From JBKEDF01 sp047975325 (GTDB taxonomy: Bacteria; Pseudomonadota; Alphaproteobacteria; Rhodobacterales; Rhodobacteraceae), in the NCBI GenBank assembly GCA_047975325.1, contig JBKEDF010000046.1:1-30267 (forward strand): a stretch of DNA of 30,267 bases, written 5' to 3'. This document shows, piece after piece, positions 8,002-15,491 of the stretch; position 1 is the first letter of the stretch; each line of letters starts with the position of its first letter. Below the pieces are notes generated by a model that was given only the letters and a program-made list of their open reading frames with translations, was not told where the DNA came from and searched no databases. Made by a program: the position numbers and the translations under genes.

Positions 8002-8072
8002 GCGGCAGCGCCAGGGAGGAGGAGAGCGCCGCCGCGTTTGCTATGGGACCAGGGAGGAGGTAGGTCCCAGCA
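8002..8072 (-). ncRNA. CcsR/cuckoo-type small RNA, unit 1 (proximal)
   Basis: First hairpin: GGGACC (8045-8050) with GGTCCC (8063-8068), extended by TGC/GCA across a 2-nt bulge, loop 8051-8062. Second hairpin: GCGGC and GCGC arms (8002-8011) with 8026-8035, one A-C mismatch, loop 8012-8025. Both loops show CCTCCTCCCT on the transcribed strand. The unit begins eight bases after the DUF1127 stop codon, so it must be cut from the same transcript. Its stems are the most diverged of the four. Confidence 0.8.
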
Positions 8073-8080
8073 AAGACATG

Positions 8081-8296
8081 TTACTTCCCGTAGGCCGCTT
8101 CAAGGGCAATCCGGGAAATCATTGACCGATCAATGCCCAAATCGTCCAATTCACGTGACGTCAAACTGTTCAGTTCACGGATCGTCTGTTTGTAGACCCG
8201 ACGACGTTGCATCGCGGTGCGGAAAGTGTTCATCAGATCTTCGGCGCGGTCCAAGAGGCTGCCCGAAGCGCTGCGGGTGGTGTTGATATAGGCCAT
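8081..8296 (-). CDS. Small DUF1127 protein, CcaF1-like
   Basis: A 71-residue basic protein. The C-terminal half has the DUF1127 pattern, a short helix pair with NSLTSRELDDLGIDRSMIS and an aliphatic-aromatic tail (RIALEAAYGK). The middle is rich in arginine (RTAMQRRRVYKQTIREL), fitting RNA binding. In Rhodobacter sphaeroides the DUF1127 protein encoded directly before the CcsR RNAs (CcaF1) is an RNA-binding protein affecting maturation and turnover of those RNAs; the same gene-to-RNA arrangement here makes that role likely. The ATG is preceded by an AAAGGCGAAAGAG leader with no GGAGG, so the array's own loops would have little to pair with. A heat-shock-like promoter lies about 50 bases upstream. 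Confidence 0.88.
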   Translation of the reverse strand: MAYINTTRSASGSLLDRAEDLMNTFRTAMQRRRVYKQTIRELNSLTSRELDDLGIDRSMISRIALEAAYGK

Positions 8297-8345
8297 CTCT
8301 TTCGCCTTTCATGCAGGTGGCGCGTTTCCTGCGCCGTTGAAAGGA

Positions 8346-8373
8346 AGATGGGGCATTTTCTGCAACTGCACAA
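8346..8373 (-). promoter_or_regulatory. Candidate RpoH-type (heat-shock sigma) promoter of DUF1127/RNA operon
   Basis: On the minus strand TTGTGC (8368-8373), a 16-base spacer, and CCATCT (8346-8351), the latter inside CCCCATCT, which closely fits the CCCCATNT -10 element of sigma-32 promoters. This gives a leader of about 43 bases to the DUF1127 ATG. RpoHI/RpoHII control is known for the R. sphaeroides homologue. The -35 match is only moderate. Confidence 0.6.
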
Positions 8374-8538
8374 TCCCGTAAACCCGCAATGCTGCCATGC
8401 AGCGAAAGCATGGCTGGATGAGCGGGATTTATCAAGTTAAACAGATGCATTGCCTGAAATGCGGGTGGTCTGGGAAGAAGGGTATGTTTCCCATATCCAG
8501 ACTGCCGGGTCAGGGGCTATCGGATAGGGGTAAGGACT

Positions 8539-9612
8539 ATGGAAACGGATCGCGAAAAGGTTGTGGCGCTTTTGGCGCAGGTGGAATGTCCGGGTGGCGG
8601 GACTCTGGTTTCCCGGGATCTGGTCCGGGCCCTGACCGTTGCCGACGGTACGGTGCGTTTCGTGATTGAGGCAGGGTCGGCGGAAGAAGCCCGCGCATTT
8701 GCCCCCGTGCAGGCGCAGGTGGAAGACCTGATCCGGGCCTTGCCGGATGTGGTCTCCGTTCAGGTGGTGATGACGGCGCATGGGCCCGCACCGAAGGCCG
8801 AGGCGCCCAATCTCAAGATCGGACGGCATCCGACACCGCAACAGGGCGGGCCGCAGCCCCTGGTGGGGGTTGACCGGATCATTGCCATTGCCTCGGGCAA
8901 GGGGGGGGTTGGAAAATCCACCGTTTCGTCCAATCTTGCGGTTGCGCTGGCACGGCAGGGGCGCCGGGTGGGACTGCTGGATGCCGATATCTATGGCCCG
9001 AGCCAGCCGCGTATGTTTGGTGTCTCGCAACGTCCCGCATCCCCCGATGGAAAGAAGATCATCCCGCTGCAGGCGCATGGTGTCACATTGATGTCCATTG
9101 GCCTGATGCTGAAAGACGGCGAGGCCGTGGTCTGGCGCGGACCGATGATCATGGGTGCGCTGCAACAGCTGTTGGGGCAGGTGGAATGGGGCGAACTCGA
9201 CGTGCTTCTGGTCGATTTGCCGCCCGGGACCGGGGATGTGCAGCTTACGCTTTGCCAGCGGACGAAGCTGACCGGGGCGATCGTCGTGTCCACACCCCAG
9301 GATGTGGCGCTGATTGATGCGCGCCGGGCACTGGACATGTTTGCCAAGCTGAAAACGCCGGTGCTGGGGCTGGTGGAAAACATGTCCGTTTATCATTGCC
9401 CGAACTGTGGTCATGAGGCACATCTTTTCGGGCATGGCGGGGTGGCTGCAGAAGCTGCGGCGCTGGACCTGCCATTCCTCGGGGAATTGCCAATTGACCT
9501 GGCTGTGCGTCAGGGTGGGGATGATGGCCTGCCTGTGGCCATGGGTGAAGGACCGACGGCCGATGCCTATGCACGGCTGGCAGAGCGCTTGATCGGCGGT
9601 GGAATGAGCTGA
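8539..9612 (+). CDS. mrp: Iron-sulfur cluster carrier ATPase, Mrp/ApbC family
   Basis: A 357-residue cytoplasmic P-loop protein that holds and passes on [4Fe-4S] clusters during protein maturation. The N-terminal 85 residues form a MIP18/DUF59-type domain (EKVVALLAQVECPGGGTLVSR, then a strand-rich section ending DVVSVQVVMTAHGP). The deviant Walker A is GKGGVGKS at residues 120-127, switch II is VDLPPGTGD, and the cluster ligands are the CPNC pair Cys287 and Cys290 on the dimer interface. Length is typical. The gene faces away from the DUF1127 operon, with 242 bases between them. The start is preceded by GGGGTAAGG. Its function does not depend on the neighbours. Confidence 0.95.
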   Translation: METDREKVVALLAQVECPGGGTLVSRDLVRALTVADGTVRFVIEAGSAEEARAFAPVQAQVEDLIRALPDVVSVQVVMTAHGPAPKAEAPNLKIGRHPTPQQGGPQPLVGVDRIIAIASGKGGVGKSTVSSNLAVALARQGRRVGLLDADIYGPSQPRMFGVSQRPASPDGKKIIPLQAHGVTLMSIGLMLKDGEAVVWRGPMIMGALQQLLGQVEWGELDVLLVDLPPGTGDVQLTLCQRTKLTGAIVVSTPQDVALIDARRALDMFAKLKTPVLGLVENMSVYHCPNCGHEAHLFGHGGVAAEAAALDLPFLGELPIDLAVRQGGDDGLPVAMGEGPTADAYARLAERLIGGGMS

Positions 9613-10162
9613 ACATAACCCCCGTATTCTGGCTGCCCGGGTCCGAGTGGGATTGCATGGTACTGCCGTCAATTCCTGCCCGGCCGGCGAATCATTCCTT
9701 GGCGATTTTTCTGCAAATCACATGGGATTAGGGTGATTTTTCTGTCTGTGAGCAGGTATTTTGCCGTGGGAACGTATTTTTTTGCTTATGTGCCGTCTTT
9801 TTCCGGGAATGTCTGGTACTAACCAAGTATCTCTATATGTAGCGGTATGATTTTTTCTTTCTGCTATAAATAGTCAATTCCAGGCAGATTGCAGATACTA
9901 TATGATGTAATTCCAAGGCATCAGAAACAATATCTTCCCTGTTTTACCTAAAATTTTTATTGCGTCCCATGATTTCCCGTGTCATGAAGATCAGGCAGAG
10001 GGCGAGAGGCACAAGAGGGGCGACAAAGACCCCGAACTGGCGAAGAAGCAGGCTCATACAGGCAACCCCTTTACCTCTGCACAACAAGGATCCGGCGCGC
10101 GGGCGAGCAGACATCCCCCCAAGTGGCGCGTGCAGTCGGAAATTCCCGGCGACGGGACAGGG
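9613..10162. other. Long AT-rich spacer upstream of the dcw cluster
   Basis: From about 9700 to 9960 the base composition falls sharply from the GC-rich background, with T runs (9776-9783, 9851-9856, 9954-9958) and TATA-like strings: TATGAT at 9846 and 9901, TATAAA at 9865, TAAAAT at 9949. None has a convincing -35 partner at 16-18 bases, so the mraZ promoter is not resolved. No hairpin terminator for mrp is evident right after 9612. No convincing gene is seen on the + strand; a short minus-strand ORF at 9944-10057 is listed separately. Confidence 0.7.
9944..10057 (-). CDS. Possible 37-residue single-span membrane protein (unproven)
   Basis: A short minus-strand ORF starts at ATG 10057, preceded by AAAGGGG eight bases earlier, and ends at TAA. 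It encodes a basic start (MSLLLRQ), one hydrophobic stretch of about 20 residues (FGVFVAPLVPLALCLIF) and a charged tail (TREIMGRNKNFR). The shape fits a small inner-membrane protein, and third-codon positions favour G or C. It lies antisense to the probable mraZ leader. I do not recognise a family; a chance ORF is a real alternative, and only conservation in relatives would decide. Confidence 0.35.
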   Translation of the reverse strand: MSLLLRQFGVFVAPLVPLALCLIFMTREIMGRNKNFR

Positions 10163-10209
10163 CGGCGGATCGGGTGGTGGCAGCAACCCGATCCGCCGTT
10201 GTTCATTCC
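9960..10209 (+). ncRNA. Candidate UpsM-like leader RNA of mraZ (5' end not determined)
   Basis: In Rhodobacter sphaeroides the 5' leader of the dcw operon gives rise to an abundant small RNA, UpsM, by termination in front of mraZ and RNase E cleavage. Here the same position holds a long non-coding stretch with a strong hairpin at 10163-10198 and a U-containing tail. The 3' end is placed from that hairpin; the 5' end is a guess. I infer homology from position and terminator only, not from sequence comparison. Confidence 0.45.
10163..10209 (+). terminator. Strong hairpin in the mraZ leader, probable attenuator
   Basis: A 13-bp perfect stem (CGGCGGATCGGGT at 10163-10175 with its complement at 10186-10198) and a 10-nt loop are followed by TTGTTCATT. 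The T tract is imperfect, which fits partial termination with read-through into mraZ 37 or more bases downstream. Confidence 0.65.
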
Positions 10210-10245
10210 GGGGTGGGCATTGCGAAGAAACGGGAACGCGGGATC

Positions 10246-10761
10246 GTGTCCGAGGATTTCAGAGGCGAATACCACCAGAAGGTGGATAGCAAGGCCCGGG
10301 TGTCTATTCCCGCCGCCTTTCGCAAGGTCCTTGATGCCGGGGATCCGCCAAGCGCAGAATATCCACGCACCCGTATCGTGATGGTCTATGGCGGCAGCAA
10401 CCGGCAATTCGTCGAATGTTACACGCAACGTGATGCCGATGCGCTGGCGCGGCTGGTGCGCAAACTGCCCATGGGGTCCAAGAAACGCATGCTGGCGGAG
10501 CGGGATCTCATTACCCGTTCCCTGACGGTGGAAATCGATGATGACGGTCGGATCGTGTTGCCGCAGAAGGTGCGGGACAAGATCAAGTTCGGCGATGCCA
10601 GGGAAACCACTTTCGCCGGGGCGCTTGACCGGTTCATGATCTGGCGGCGCGATACTTATGAAGCGGTCTATGATGCGGTCGAGGAGGATGAAGACAGCCT
10701 TCTTGATGGCGGGGATGTGCTTTCCCTGCTGGGCGATCTTGACGCCGACGCGGAGGCGTGA
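10246..10761 (+). CDS. mraZ: Division/cell wall cluster transcriptional regulator MraZ
   Basis: First gene of the dcw cluster, encoding about 171 residues with two AbrB/SpoVT-like swapped-hairpin repeats: FRGEYHQKVDSKARVSIPAAFRKVL near the N-terminus and DDDGRIVLPQKVRDKI in the second half. MraZ forms ring oligomers, binds its own promoter and tunes dcw expression. I chose the GTG at 10246 because it places SEDFRGEY at the start, as in relatives; an in-frame GTG at 10213 would add 11 residues and a longer ATG start at 10123 runs through the leader hairpin and is unlikely. The C-terminus is acidic (EEDEDSLLDGGD). The stop is followed three bases later by the rsmH start. Confidence 0.92.
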   Translation: MSEDFRGEYHQKVDSKARVSIPAAFRKVLDAGDPPSAEYPRTRIVMVYGGSNRQFVECYTQRDADALARLVRKLPMGSKKRMLAERDLITRSLTVEIDDDGRIVLPQKVRDKIKFGDARETTFAGALDRFMIWRRDTYEAVYDAVEEDEDSLLDGGDVLSLLGDLDADAEA

Positions 10762-10764
10762 GCC

Positions 10765-11784
10765 GTGTCGCGCTGCGATCCCCGGACAGATCGCCCAGAT
10801 GATGCCGCGCCTCATGTACCGGTACTGATCGGCCCCCTGATCGATCTTGCGGCGCCGGTCACGGGACATTGGCTTGACGGCACTTTTGGTGCAGGCGGTT
10901 ATGCGCGCGCGCTTCTTGAGGCAGGGGCAGATCGGGTGACGGGGCTGGATCGTGACCCGTTGGCACTGGAACTCGCGTCAGGCTGGATCGATAGCTATGG
11001 TAATCGCCTGCAGCTTGTTGGCGGTGTTTTTTCCGAACTTGACCGCTTGGTGGATGGGCCGCTTGACGGGATCGTATTCGATCTGGGCGTGTCCTCAATG
11101 CAGTTAGACCGGGCGGCGAGGGGGTTTTCCTTTCAGAAAGACGGGCCACTGGACATGAGGATGGGGCAATCGGGCGAAAGCGCTGCCGATCTGGTCAATT
11201 CCCTGCCGGAGGAGGCCTTAGCCGATATCCTGTTTCACTATGGGGAAGAACGCGCCGCGCGACGCATTGCCCGGGCAATCGTCAGGGCGCGGGAAGCTGC
11301 TCCCATCGCCTCGACGCTGCAACTGGCCGAAATCGTGGCTGGTTGCCTGCCGCGGCCAAAGCCGGGCCAGAGCCATCCCGCCACACGCAGCTTTCAGGCA
11401 ATCCGAATTGCCGTGAATGCCGAATTTTCGGAATTGACCGAAGGCCTTGCTGCGGCTGAACGCGCCCTGAAACCGGGGGGCGTTCTGGCTGTCGTGACCT
11501 TCCACAGTTTGGAAGACCGCATCGTGAAACGGTTTTTTCAGGCCCGTTCCGGGGGCGGCGGGCAGGGCAGCCGTTATGCACCGGAACGCCCCGCCGAGGC
11601 GCCGGGTTTCACCTTGCTCAATCGCAAGGTCATAGGCCCGGACATGGATGAACTTTCCGCCAATCCGCGTGCGCGTTCGGCGCTTTTACGCGCGGGGCGC
11701 CGTAGTGCTGCCCCGGCTGCGGCGGTCGACCCCCGGATGTTGGGTGTGCCCCTGCTTCCGGTAGCCATGAAAGGACGCCGCTGA
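10765..11784 (+). CDS. rsmH: 16S rRNA (cytosine(1402)-N4)-methyltransferase RsmH
   Basis: A 339-residue S-adenosylmethionine-dependent methyltransferase (MraW) that modifies C1402 of 16S rRNA in the decoding centre. The N-terminus has HVPVLIGPLIDL and the SAM-binding loop DGTFGAGGYARALLE, followed by GLDRDPLAL and FDLGVSSMQLD; the C-terminal part has GVLAVVTFHSLEDRIVKRFF. The GTG start at 10765 follows GGAGG (10752-10756) at useful distance and lies three bases after the mraZ stop, so the pair is translationally linked. It overlaps ftsL by one base (TGATG). Confidence 0.96.
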   Translation: MSRCDPRTDRPDDAAPHVPVLIGPLIDLAAPVTGHWLDGTFGAGGYARALLEAGADRVTGLDRDPLALELASGWIDSYGNRLQLVGGVFSELDRLVDGPLDGIVFDLGVSSMQLDRAARGFSFQKDGPLDMRMGQSGESAADLVNSLPEEALADILFHYGEERAARRIARAIVRAREAAPIASTLQLAEIVAGCLPRPKPGQSHPATRSFQAIRIAVNAEFSELTEGLAAAERALKPGGVLAVVTFHSLEDRIVKRFFQARSGGGGQGSRYAPERPAEAPGFTLLNRKVIGPDMDELSANPRARSALLRAGRRSAAPAAAVDPRMLGVPLLPVAMKGRR

Positions 11785-12137
11785 TGCGCCCCTTCCTTTA
11801 TATCCTGACTGCGCTCGCCCTGATCGGCCTCGCCTTCTGGGCCTATCGTGAGAATTACAAGACCCAGGCCGCAATCCGTGAAGTTGCCGCGATCCAGGAT
11901 GAAATTGCCGATCTGCGCGAAGCGCTGAACCTCCAGCAGGCCGAATGGGCCTATCTGAATCGCCCCGAAAGGCTGCGGGATCTGGTCATGCTGAATTTTG
12001 ACAGGCTGGGCCTTCTGCCGATGGAGCCGGGTCAGTTTGGTCGTGTTGATCAGGTGCCCTATCCACCGCTTCCATCTGCACTTGCCGATCTTCAGCCCAT
12101 TGATATCGCTGCGCAAAGCGAGGACGATTTGCCATGA
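11784..12137 (+). CDS. ftsL: Cell division protein FtsL
   Basis: A 117-residue bitopic protein: a short cytoplasmic start, one membrane helix (FLYILTALALIGLAFWAY, about residues 4-21), then a periplasmic coiled coil (AAIREVAAIQDEIADLREALNLQQAEWAYLN in two parts) and an acidic proline-containing tail. FtsL forms a complex with FtsB and FtsQ that activates septal wall synthesis by FtsW and FtsI. The sequence is poorly conserved in this family, so the call rests on topology and position between rsmH and ftsI. Its start overlaps the rsmH stop and its end overlaps the ftsI start by four bases (ATGA). Confidence 0.88.
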   Translation: MRPFLYILTALALIGLAFWAYRENYKTQAAIREVAAIQDEIADLREALNLQQAEWAYLNRPERLRDLVMLNFDRLGLLPMEPGQFGRVDQVPYPPLPSALADLQPIDIAAQSEDDLP

Positions 12138-13921
12138 CCCGCACGCCGCTCCGCCCATTGGCCCGGATCCTGTCCGCCCGGGAGAAGGGGGAAAACCCCG
12201 ATCACATCGAGGCCGAAAACAAACGCCTTCGCAATGAGGCCAGCCGCGATTCACAACGGGGCCGTGCCGAGGGACGATTGCTCATCCTTTGCCTGGCCTT
12301 TTTCATGGGTTTTTCAACCGTCGCGATCCGCATGGGGGATCTGGCAGCGGCCGTTCCCGAGGAACCGCGAAGTCAGGCCTCAGGCACGCGAATAAGCGCG
12401 GCGCGGGCTACGATCACGGATCGTCAGGGTCGGGTTCTGGCCACCAACCTTTCCACCTATGCGCTTTATGCCCACCCAAAACAGATGGTGGATCCGGCTC
12501 GTGTTGCCAATGAACTGGCCGCGATCTTCCCCGAAATGGAACAGGAAAAACTGCTGCGCCGTTTTACCGATGGGCGCTCCTTTCTCTGGCTGCGCAAGAA
12601 GATCAGCCCCGAACAGATGCAGGCGGTTCATGATATCGGTGATCCCGGGCTGCTTTTCGGGCCGCGCGACATGCGACTTTACCCCAATGGGCGGCTTGGG
12701 GCGCATATTCTTGGGGGGGCCTCCTTCGGGGTGGAAGGGGTGCGTTCGGCGGAGGTGATCGGAACTGCGGGGATCGAAAGCGCGCTGGATGATCGCTTGC
12801 GCGATCCGGCCCGGGCTTCCGAGCCGCTGGTGCTTTCGATCGACCTGACAGTGCAGGCCGCCATGCGCGAGGTACTTGATGCCGGGATGGCCATGATGAA
12901 TGCCAAGGGCGCGGCGGGGATCCTGATGGATGCCCATAGCGGAGAGATTATCTCATTGGTTTCCCTTCCGGATTTTGATCCGAACGACCGGCCCAGCCCG
13001 CTGGTGAAGGGGGACCCGGCAGACAGTCCGCTATTTAATCGTGCCGTGCAGGGTGTCTATGAACTGGGCTCCACCTACAAGATCTTCGCCGTGGCGCAGG
13101 CACTGGAACTGGGCCTCGTGAACCCCGGGTCGATGGTGGATGCCGATGCCCCGATGAAATGGGGTAAATACAAGATCCGGGAATTTGAAAACCACAATTA
13201 CGGCCCGCTGCTGTCGGTGCGCGACGTGGTTGCGAAATCCTCCAATGTCGGGACGGCACGGATTGCCTTGCAAATCGGTGGTGTACGGCAAAAATCCTTC
13301 CTGCGCAGTCTGGGACTTCTGGATCCGACACCCGTGGAGTTGATAGAAGCCCGGCGTGCCCGGCCCCTGATCCCGAATCGCTGGTCCGATATCGTGACGA
13401 TTACCGCATCCTACGGGCATGGGATTTCCGCCAGCCCGCTGCACCTGGCGACGGCTTACGCCGCCATCGCCAATGGCGGGATCATGATCAAACCCACGCT
13501 TTTGCGTCGCGATGCCCCCGCTTGGGGGCAGCGGGTGATGTCTGAAAGGGTGGCACGTGATTCGGTACAGATGTTGCGCCGCGTGGTGACCGATGGCACG
13601 GCAAGCTTTGCCGAGGTGCCGGGCTATGCGGTTGCGGGCAAGACCGGCACTGCCGACAAGCCCAAGCGCAGCGGTGGCTATCACAAGGACAAGGTGGTGA
13701 ACACTTTTGCCTCGGTCTTTCCCGCCGATGATCCGCAATATGTATTGGTTGTAACCCTTGATGAACCCGTTGAAACGACTGGTCCGCGCCCGCGTCGGAC
13801 GGCTGGCTGGACGGCGGTTCCCGTCGCTGCCGAAGTGATCCGGCGTACCGCGCCGCTTCTTGGGCTCAGACCGCAGATTGAAACTCTTATTCCAGATGCA
13901 GTATCAGCAAGCTCTAACTGA
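12134..13921 (+). CDS. ftsI: Septal peptidoglycan transpeptidase FtsI (PBP3)
   Basis: A 595-residue class B penicillin-binding protein that cross-links septal peptidoglycan as partner of FtsW. A cytoplasmic tail of about 47 residues precedes the membrane anchor LLILCLAFFMGFSTVAI; the pedestal domain begins near RATITDRQGRVLATN. The transpeptidase domain has the three active-site motifs: S313-T-Y-K316, S369-S-N371 and K503-T-G-T506. The start overlaps the ftsL stop, implying coupled translation. All catalytic residues are present and length is normal. Confidence 0.96.
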   Translation: MTRTPLRPLARILSAREKGENPDHIEAENKRLRNEASRDSQRGRAEGRLLILCLAFFMGFSTVAIRMGDLAAAVPEEPRSQASGTRISAARATITDRQGRVLATNLSTYALYAHPKQMVDPARVANELAAIFPEMEQEKLLRRFTDGRSFLWLRKKISPEQMQAVHDIGDPGLLFGPRDMRLYPNGRLGAHILGGASFGVEGVRSAEVIGTAGIESALDDRLRDPARASEPLVLSIDLTVQAAMREVLDAGMAMMNAKGAAGILMDAHSGEIISLVSLPDFDPNDRPSPLVKGDPADSPLFNRAVQGVYELGSTYKIFAVAQALELGLVNPGSMVDADAPMKWGKYKIREFENHNYGPLLSVRDVVAKSSNVGTARIALQIGGVRQKSFLRSLGLLDPTPVELIEARRARPLIPNRWSDIVTITASYGHGISASPLHLATAYAAIANGGIMIKPTLLRRDAPAWGQRVMSERVARDSVQMLRRVVTDGTASFAEVPGYAVAGKTGTADKPKRSGGYHKDKVVNTFASVFPADDPQYVLVVTLDEPVETTGPRPRRTAGWTAVPVAAEVIRRTAPLLGLRPQIETLIPDAVSASSN

Positions 13922-13939
13922 TCAGAACATGGGGCAGAT

Positions 13940-15418
13940 GTGGCAAAGGCCCGGACACTTGCAGAACTTGGCCTGACGGCGCGTGGTGGTGATAACCCGG
14001 TCATGCGCGGCATTGCGGTGGACAGTCGCAAGGTCGAACAGGGGATGCTTTTTGCTGCGCTGCCCGGCTCGGTGATCCATGGTGCGGAATATGTCGAGGC
14101 GGCGCTGGCCCGTGGCGCAAGCGCCATTCTGACCGATGCCGAGGGGGCCATGCTGGCTGCCGAGGTGCTGGACCGCTACCAGCCCGCACTTGTGGTCACT
14201 CAGGACCCACGCGCCGCCCTTGCCGCCGCAGCTGCGCTCTGGTCTGGCGCACAGCCCGATACCATGGTCGCCGTGACCGGTACCAATGGCAAGACATCGG
14301 CAACTAGTTTCACCCGGCAGATCTGGGCGGCGCTCGGGCATGAGGCGATCAATATCGGAACGACCGGTGTTGAAGGTGCCTGGACTGCCCCTTCGCCCCA
14401 TACGACACCGGAGCCGATCACGCTTCATCGGATGCTGGCCGAGGCTGCCGAGGCGGGGGTAACCCATGCCGCGATGGAGGCTTCTTCCCACGGGCTTGAT
14501 CAGCGGCGGCTGGATGGCGTTCGGCTTCGGGCAGCGGGGTTTACCAATTTCACGCAGGATCATCTGGACTATCATCAGTCCTTCGAGGCCTATTTTGAGG
14601 CAAAGGCGGGGCTTTTTTCCCGCCTTCTGCCCGAAGATGGCGTTGCGGTTCTCAACCTTGATGACCCCAAGGGTTCGATCCTGGCCGAGGCGGCAATGGG
14701 GCGCGGGCAGCGCATCCTGGGGGTTGGGCGATCCGAAATGGCGGACCTGCGCATTCTTGGGCAGCGTTTTGATGCCACCGGGCAGGATTTGCGGCTGCAA
14801 TGGGCCGGCCAGCCTCATCAGGTACGGCTCGAACTGATCGGTGGATTTCAGGCGGATAATGCCGTGCTGGCTGCTGGGCTTGCCATTGGCGCGGGGGAAG
14901 ATCCCGCAGCTGTGCTGGCCGTCTTGCACCGGCTTGCCGGGGTGCGCGGACGTATGGAACGAGCTGCCACGCGCAATAACGGGGCTGCCATTTATGTCGA
15001 CTATGCCCATACGCCCGACGCAATAGAAACGGCGCTGAAGGCCCTGCGCCCGCATGTGATGGGCCGGATTGTTATCGTTTTTGGTGCCGGCGGTGATCGT
15101 GACCGGGGCAAGCGCCCGTTGATGGGGGCCGCTGCCGCTGCCCATGCCGATATCCTGTTTGTCACCGACGATAATCCACGTTCCGAAGAGCCTGCGGCCA
15201 TTCGCGCGGAAATCCTTACCGCCTGCCCCGAAGCCAATGAGATCGGGGATCGGGCCGAGGCGATCCTGCGCGGCGTCGATGCGTTGGGGCCGGGTGATGC
15301 GCTCCTGATTGCGGGAAAAGGCCATGAGGCGGGCCAGACTATTGCCGGCCAGACCTACCCTTTCGATGATGTCGAACAGGCCTCTGTCGCCACTGCCGCA
15401 CTTGATGGGCTGATTTGA
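13940..15418 (+). CDS. murE: UDP-MurNAc-L-Ala-D-Glu:meso-diaminopimelate ligase
   Basis: A 492-residue Mur ligase that adds meso-diaminopimelate to the peptidoglycan precursor in the cytoplasm. The ATP-binding motif GTNGKT is at residues 114-119; the central domain has EASSHGLDQRRLDGV and the lysine loop FTNFTQDHLDYH; the DNPR motif at residues 411-414 is the signature of diaminopimelate rather than lysine specificity. The GTG at 13940 is chosen because no in-frame ATG precedes the first conserved block and GGGG lies six bases upstream. It follows ftsI by 18 bases. Confidence 0.95.
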   Translation: MAKARTLAELGLTARGGDNPVMRGIAVDSRKVEQGMLFAALPGSVIHGAEYVEAALARGASAILTDAEGAMLAAEVLDRYQPALVVTQDPRAALAAAAALWSGAQPDTMVAVTGTNGKTSATSFTRQIWAALGHEAINIGTTGVEGAWTAPSPHTTPEPITLHRMLAEAAEAGVTHAAMEASSHGLDQRRLDGVRLRAAGFTNFTQDHLDYHQSFEAYFEAKAGLFSRLLPEDGVAVLNLDDPKGSILAEAAMGRGQRILGVGRSEMADLRILGQRFDATGQDLRLQWAGQPHQVRLELIGGFQADNAVLAAGLAIGAGEDPAAVLAVLHRLAGVRGRMERAATRNNGAAIYVDYAHTPDAIETALKALRPHVMGRIVIVFGAGGDRDRGKRPLMGAAAAAHADILFVTDDNPRSEEPAAIRAEILTACPEANEIGDRAEAILRGVDALGPGDALLIAGKGHEAGQTIAGQTYPFDDVEQASVATAALDGLI

Positions 15419-15491
15419 TGCAGCATCTGGTTTTCATCCCCCGCCTTGCCATAAATACCCTGTTTTTCCATGATTTTTCTATCAAGGCTGA

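Noticed and set aside
7749..8063. Plus-strand ORF across the repeat region with recurring glycine-arginine-glutamate runs
   Set aside because: It arises from the repeated AGGGAGGAGG loops and stems. The stems show compensatory changes and the region follows the DUF1127 gene on the opposite strand, so RNA structure explains it better than protein.
7664..8072. CRISPR-like array (regular repeats of 12 bases)
   Set aside because: The repeated part is a loop flanked by its own inverted arms, spacing is uneven, there are no uniform spacers and no cas genes.
8469..8501. Hairpin in the leader of mrp (GAAGGG/TTTCCC with outer TCTGG/CCAGA)
   Set aside because: The stems are short and interrupted, no T run follows on either strand, and it matches no riboswitch I know; not enough for a feature.
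10123..10245. Longer MraZ start at ATG 10123
   Set aside because: The added residues would be read through the strong leader hairpin at 10163-10198 and have no counterpart in MraZ, which normally begins just before FRGE.
15419..15491. Internal promoter in the murE-murF gap
   Set aside because: The AT-richer gap includes CATAAAT but no -35 element at a workable distance.
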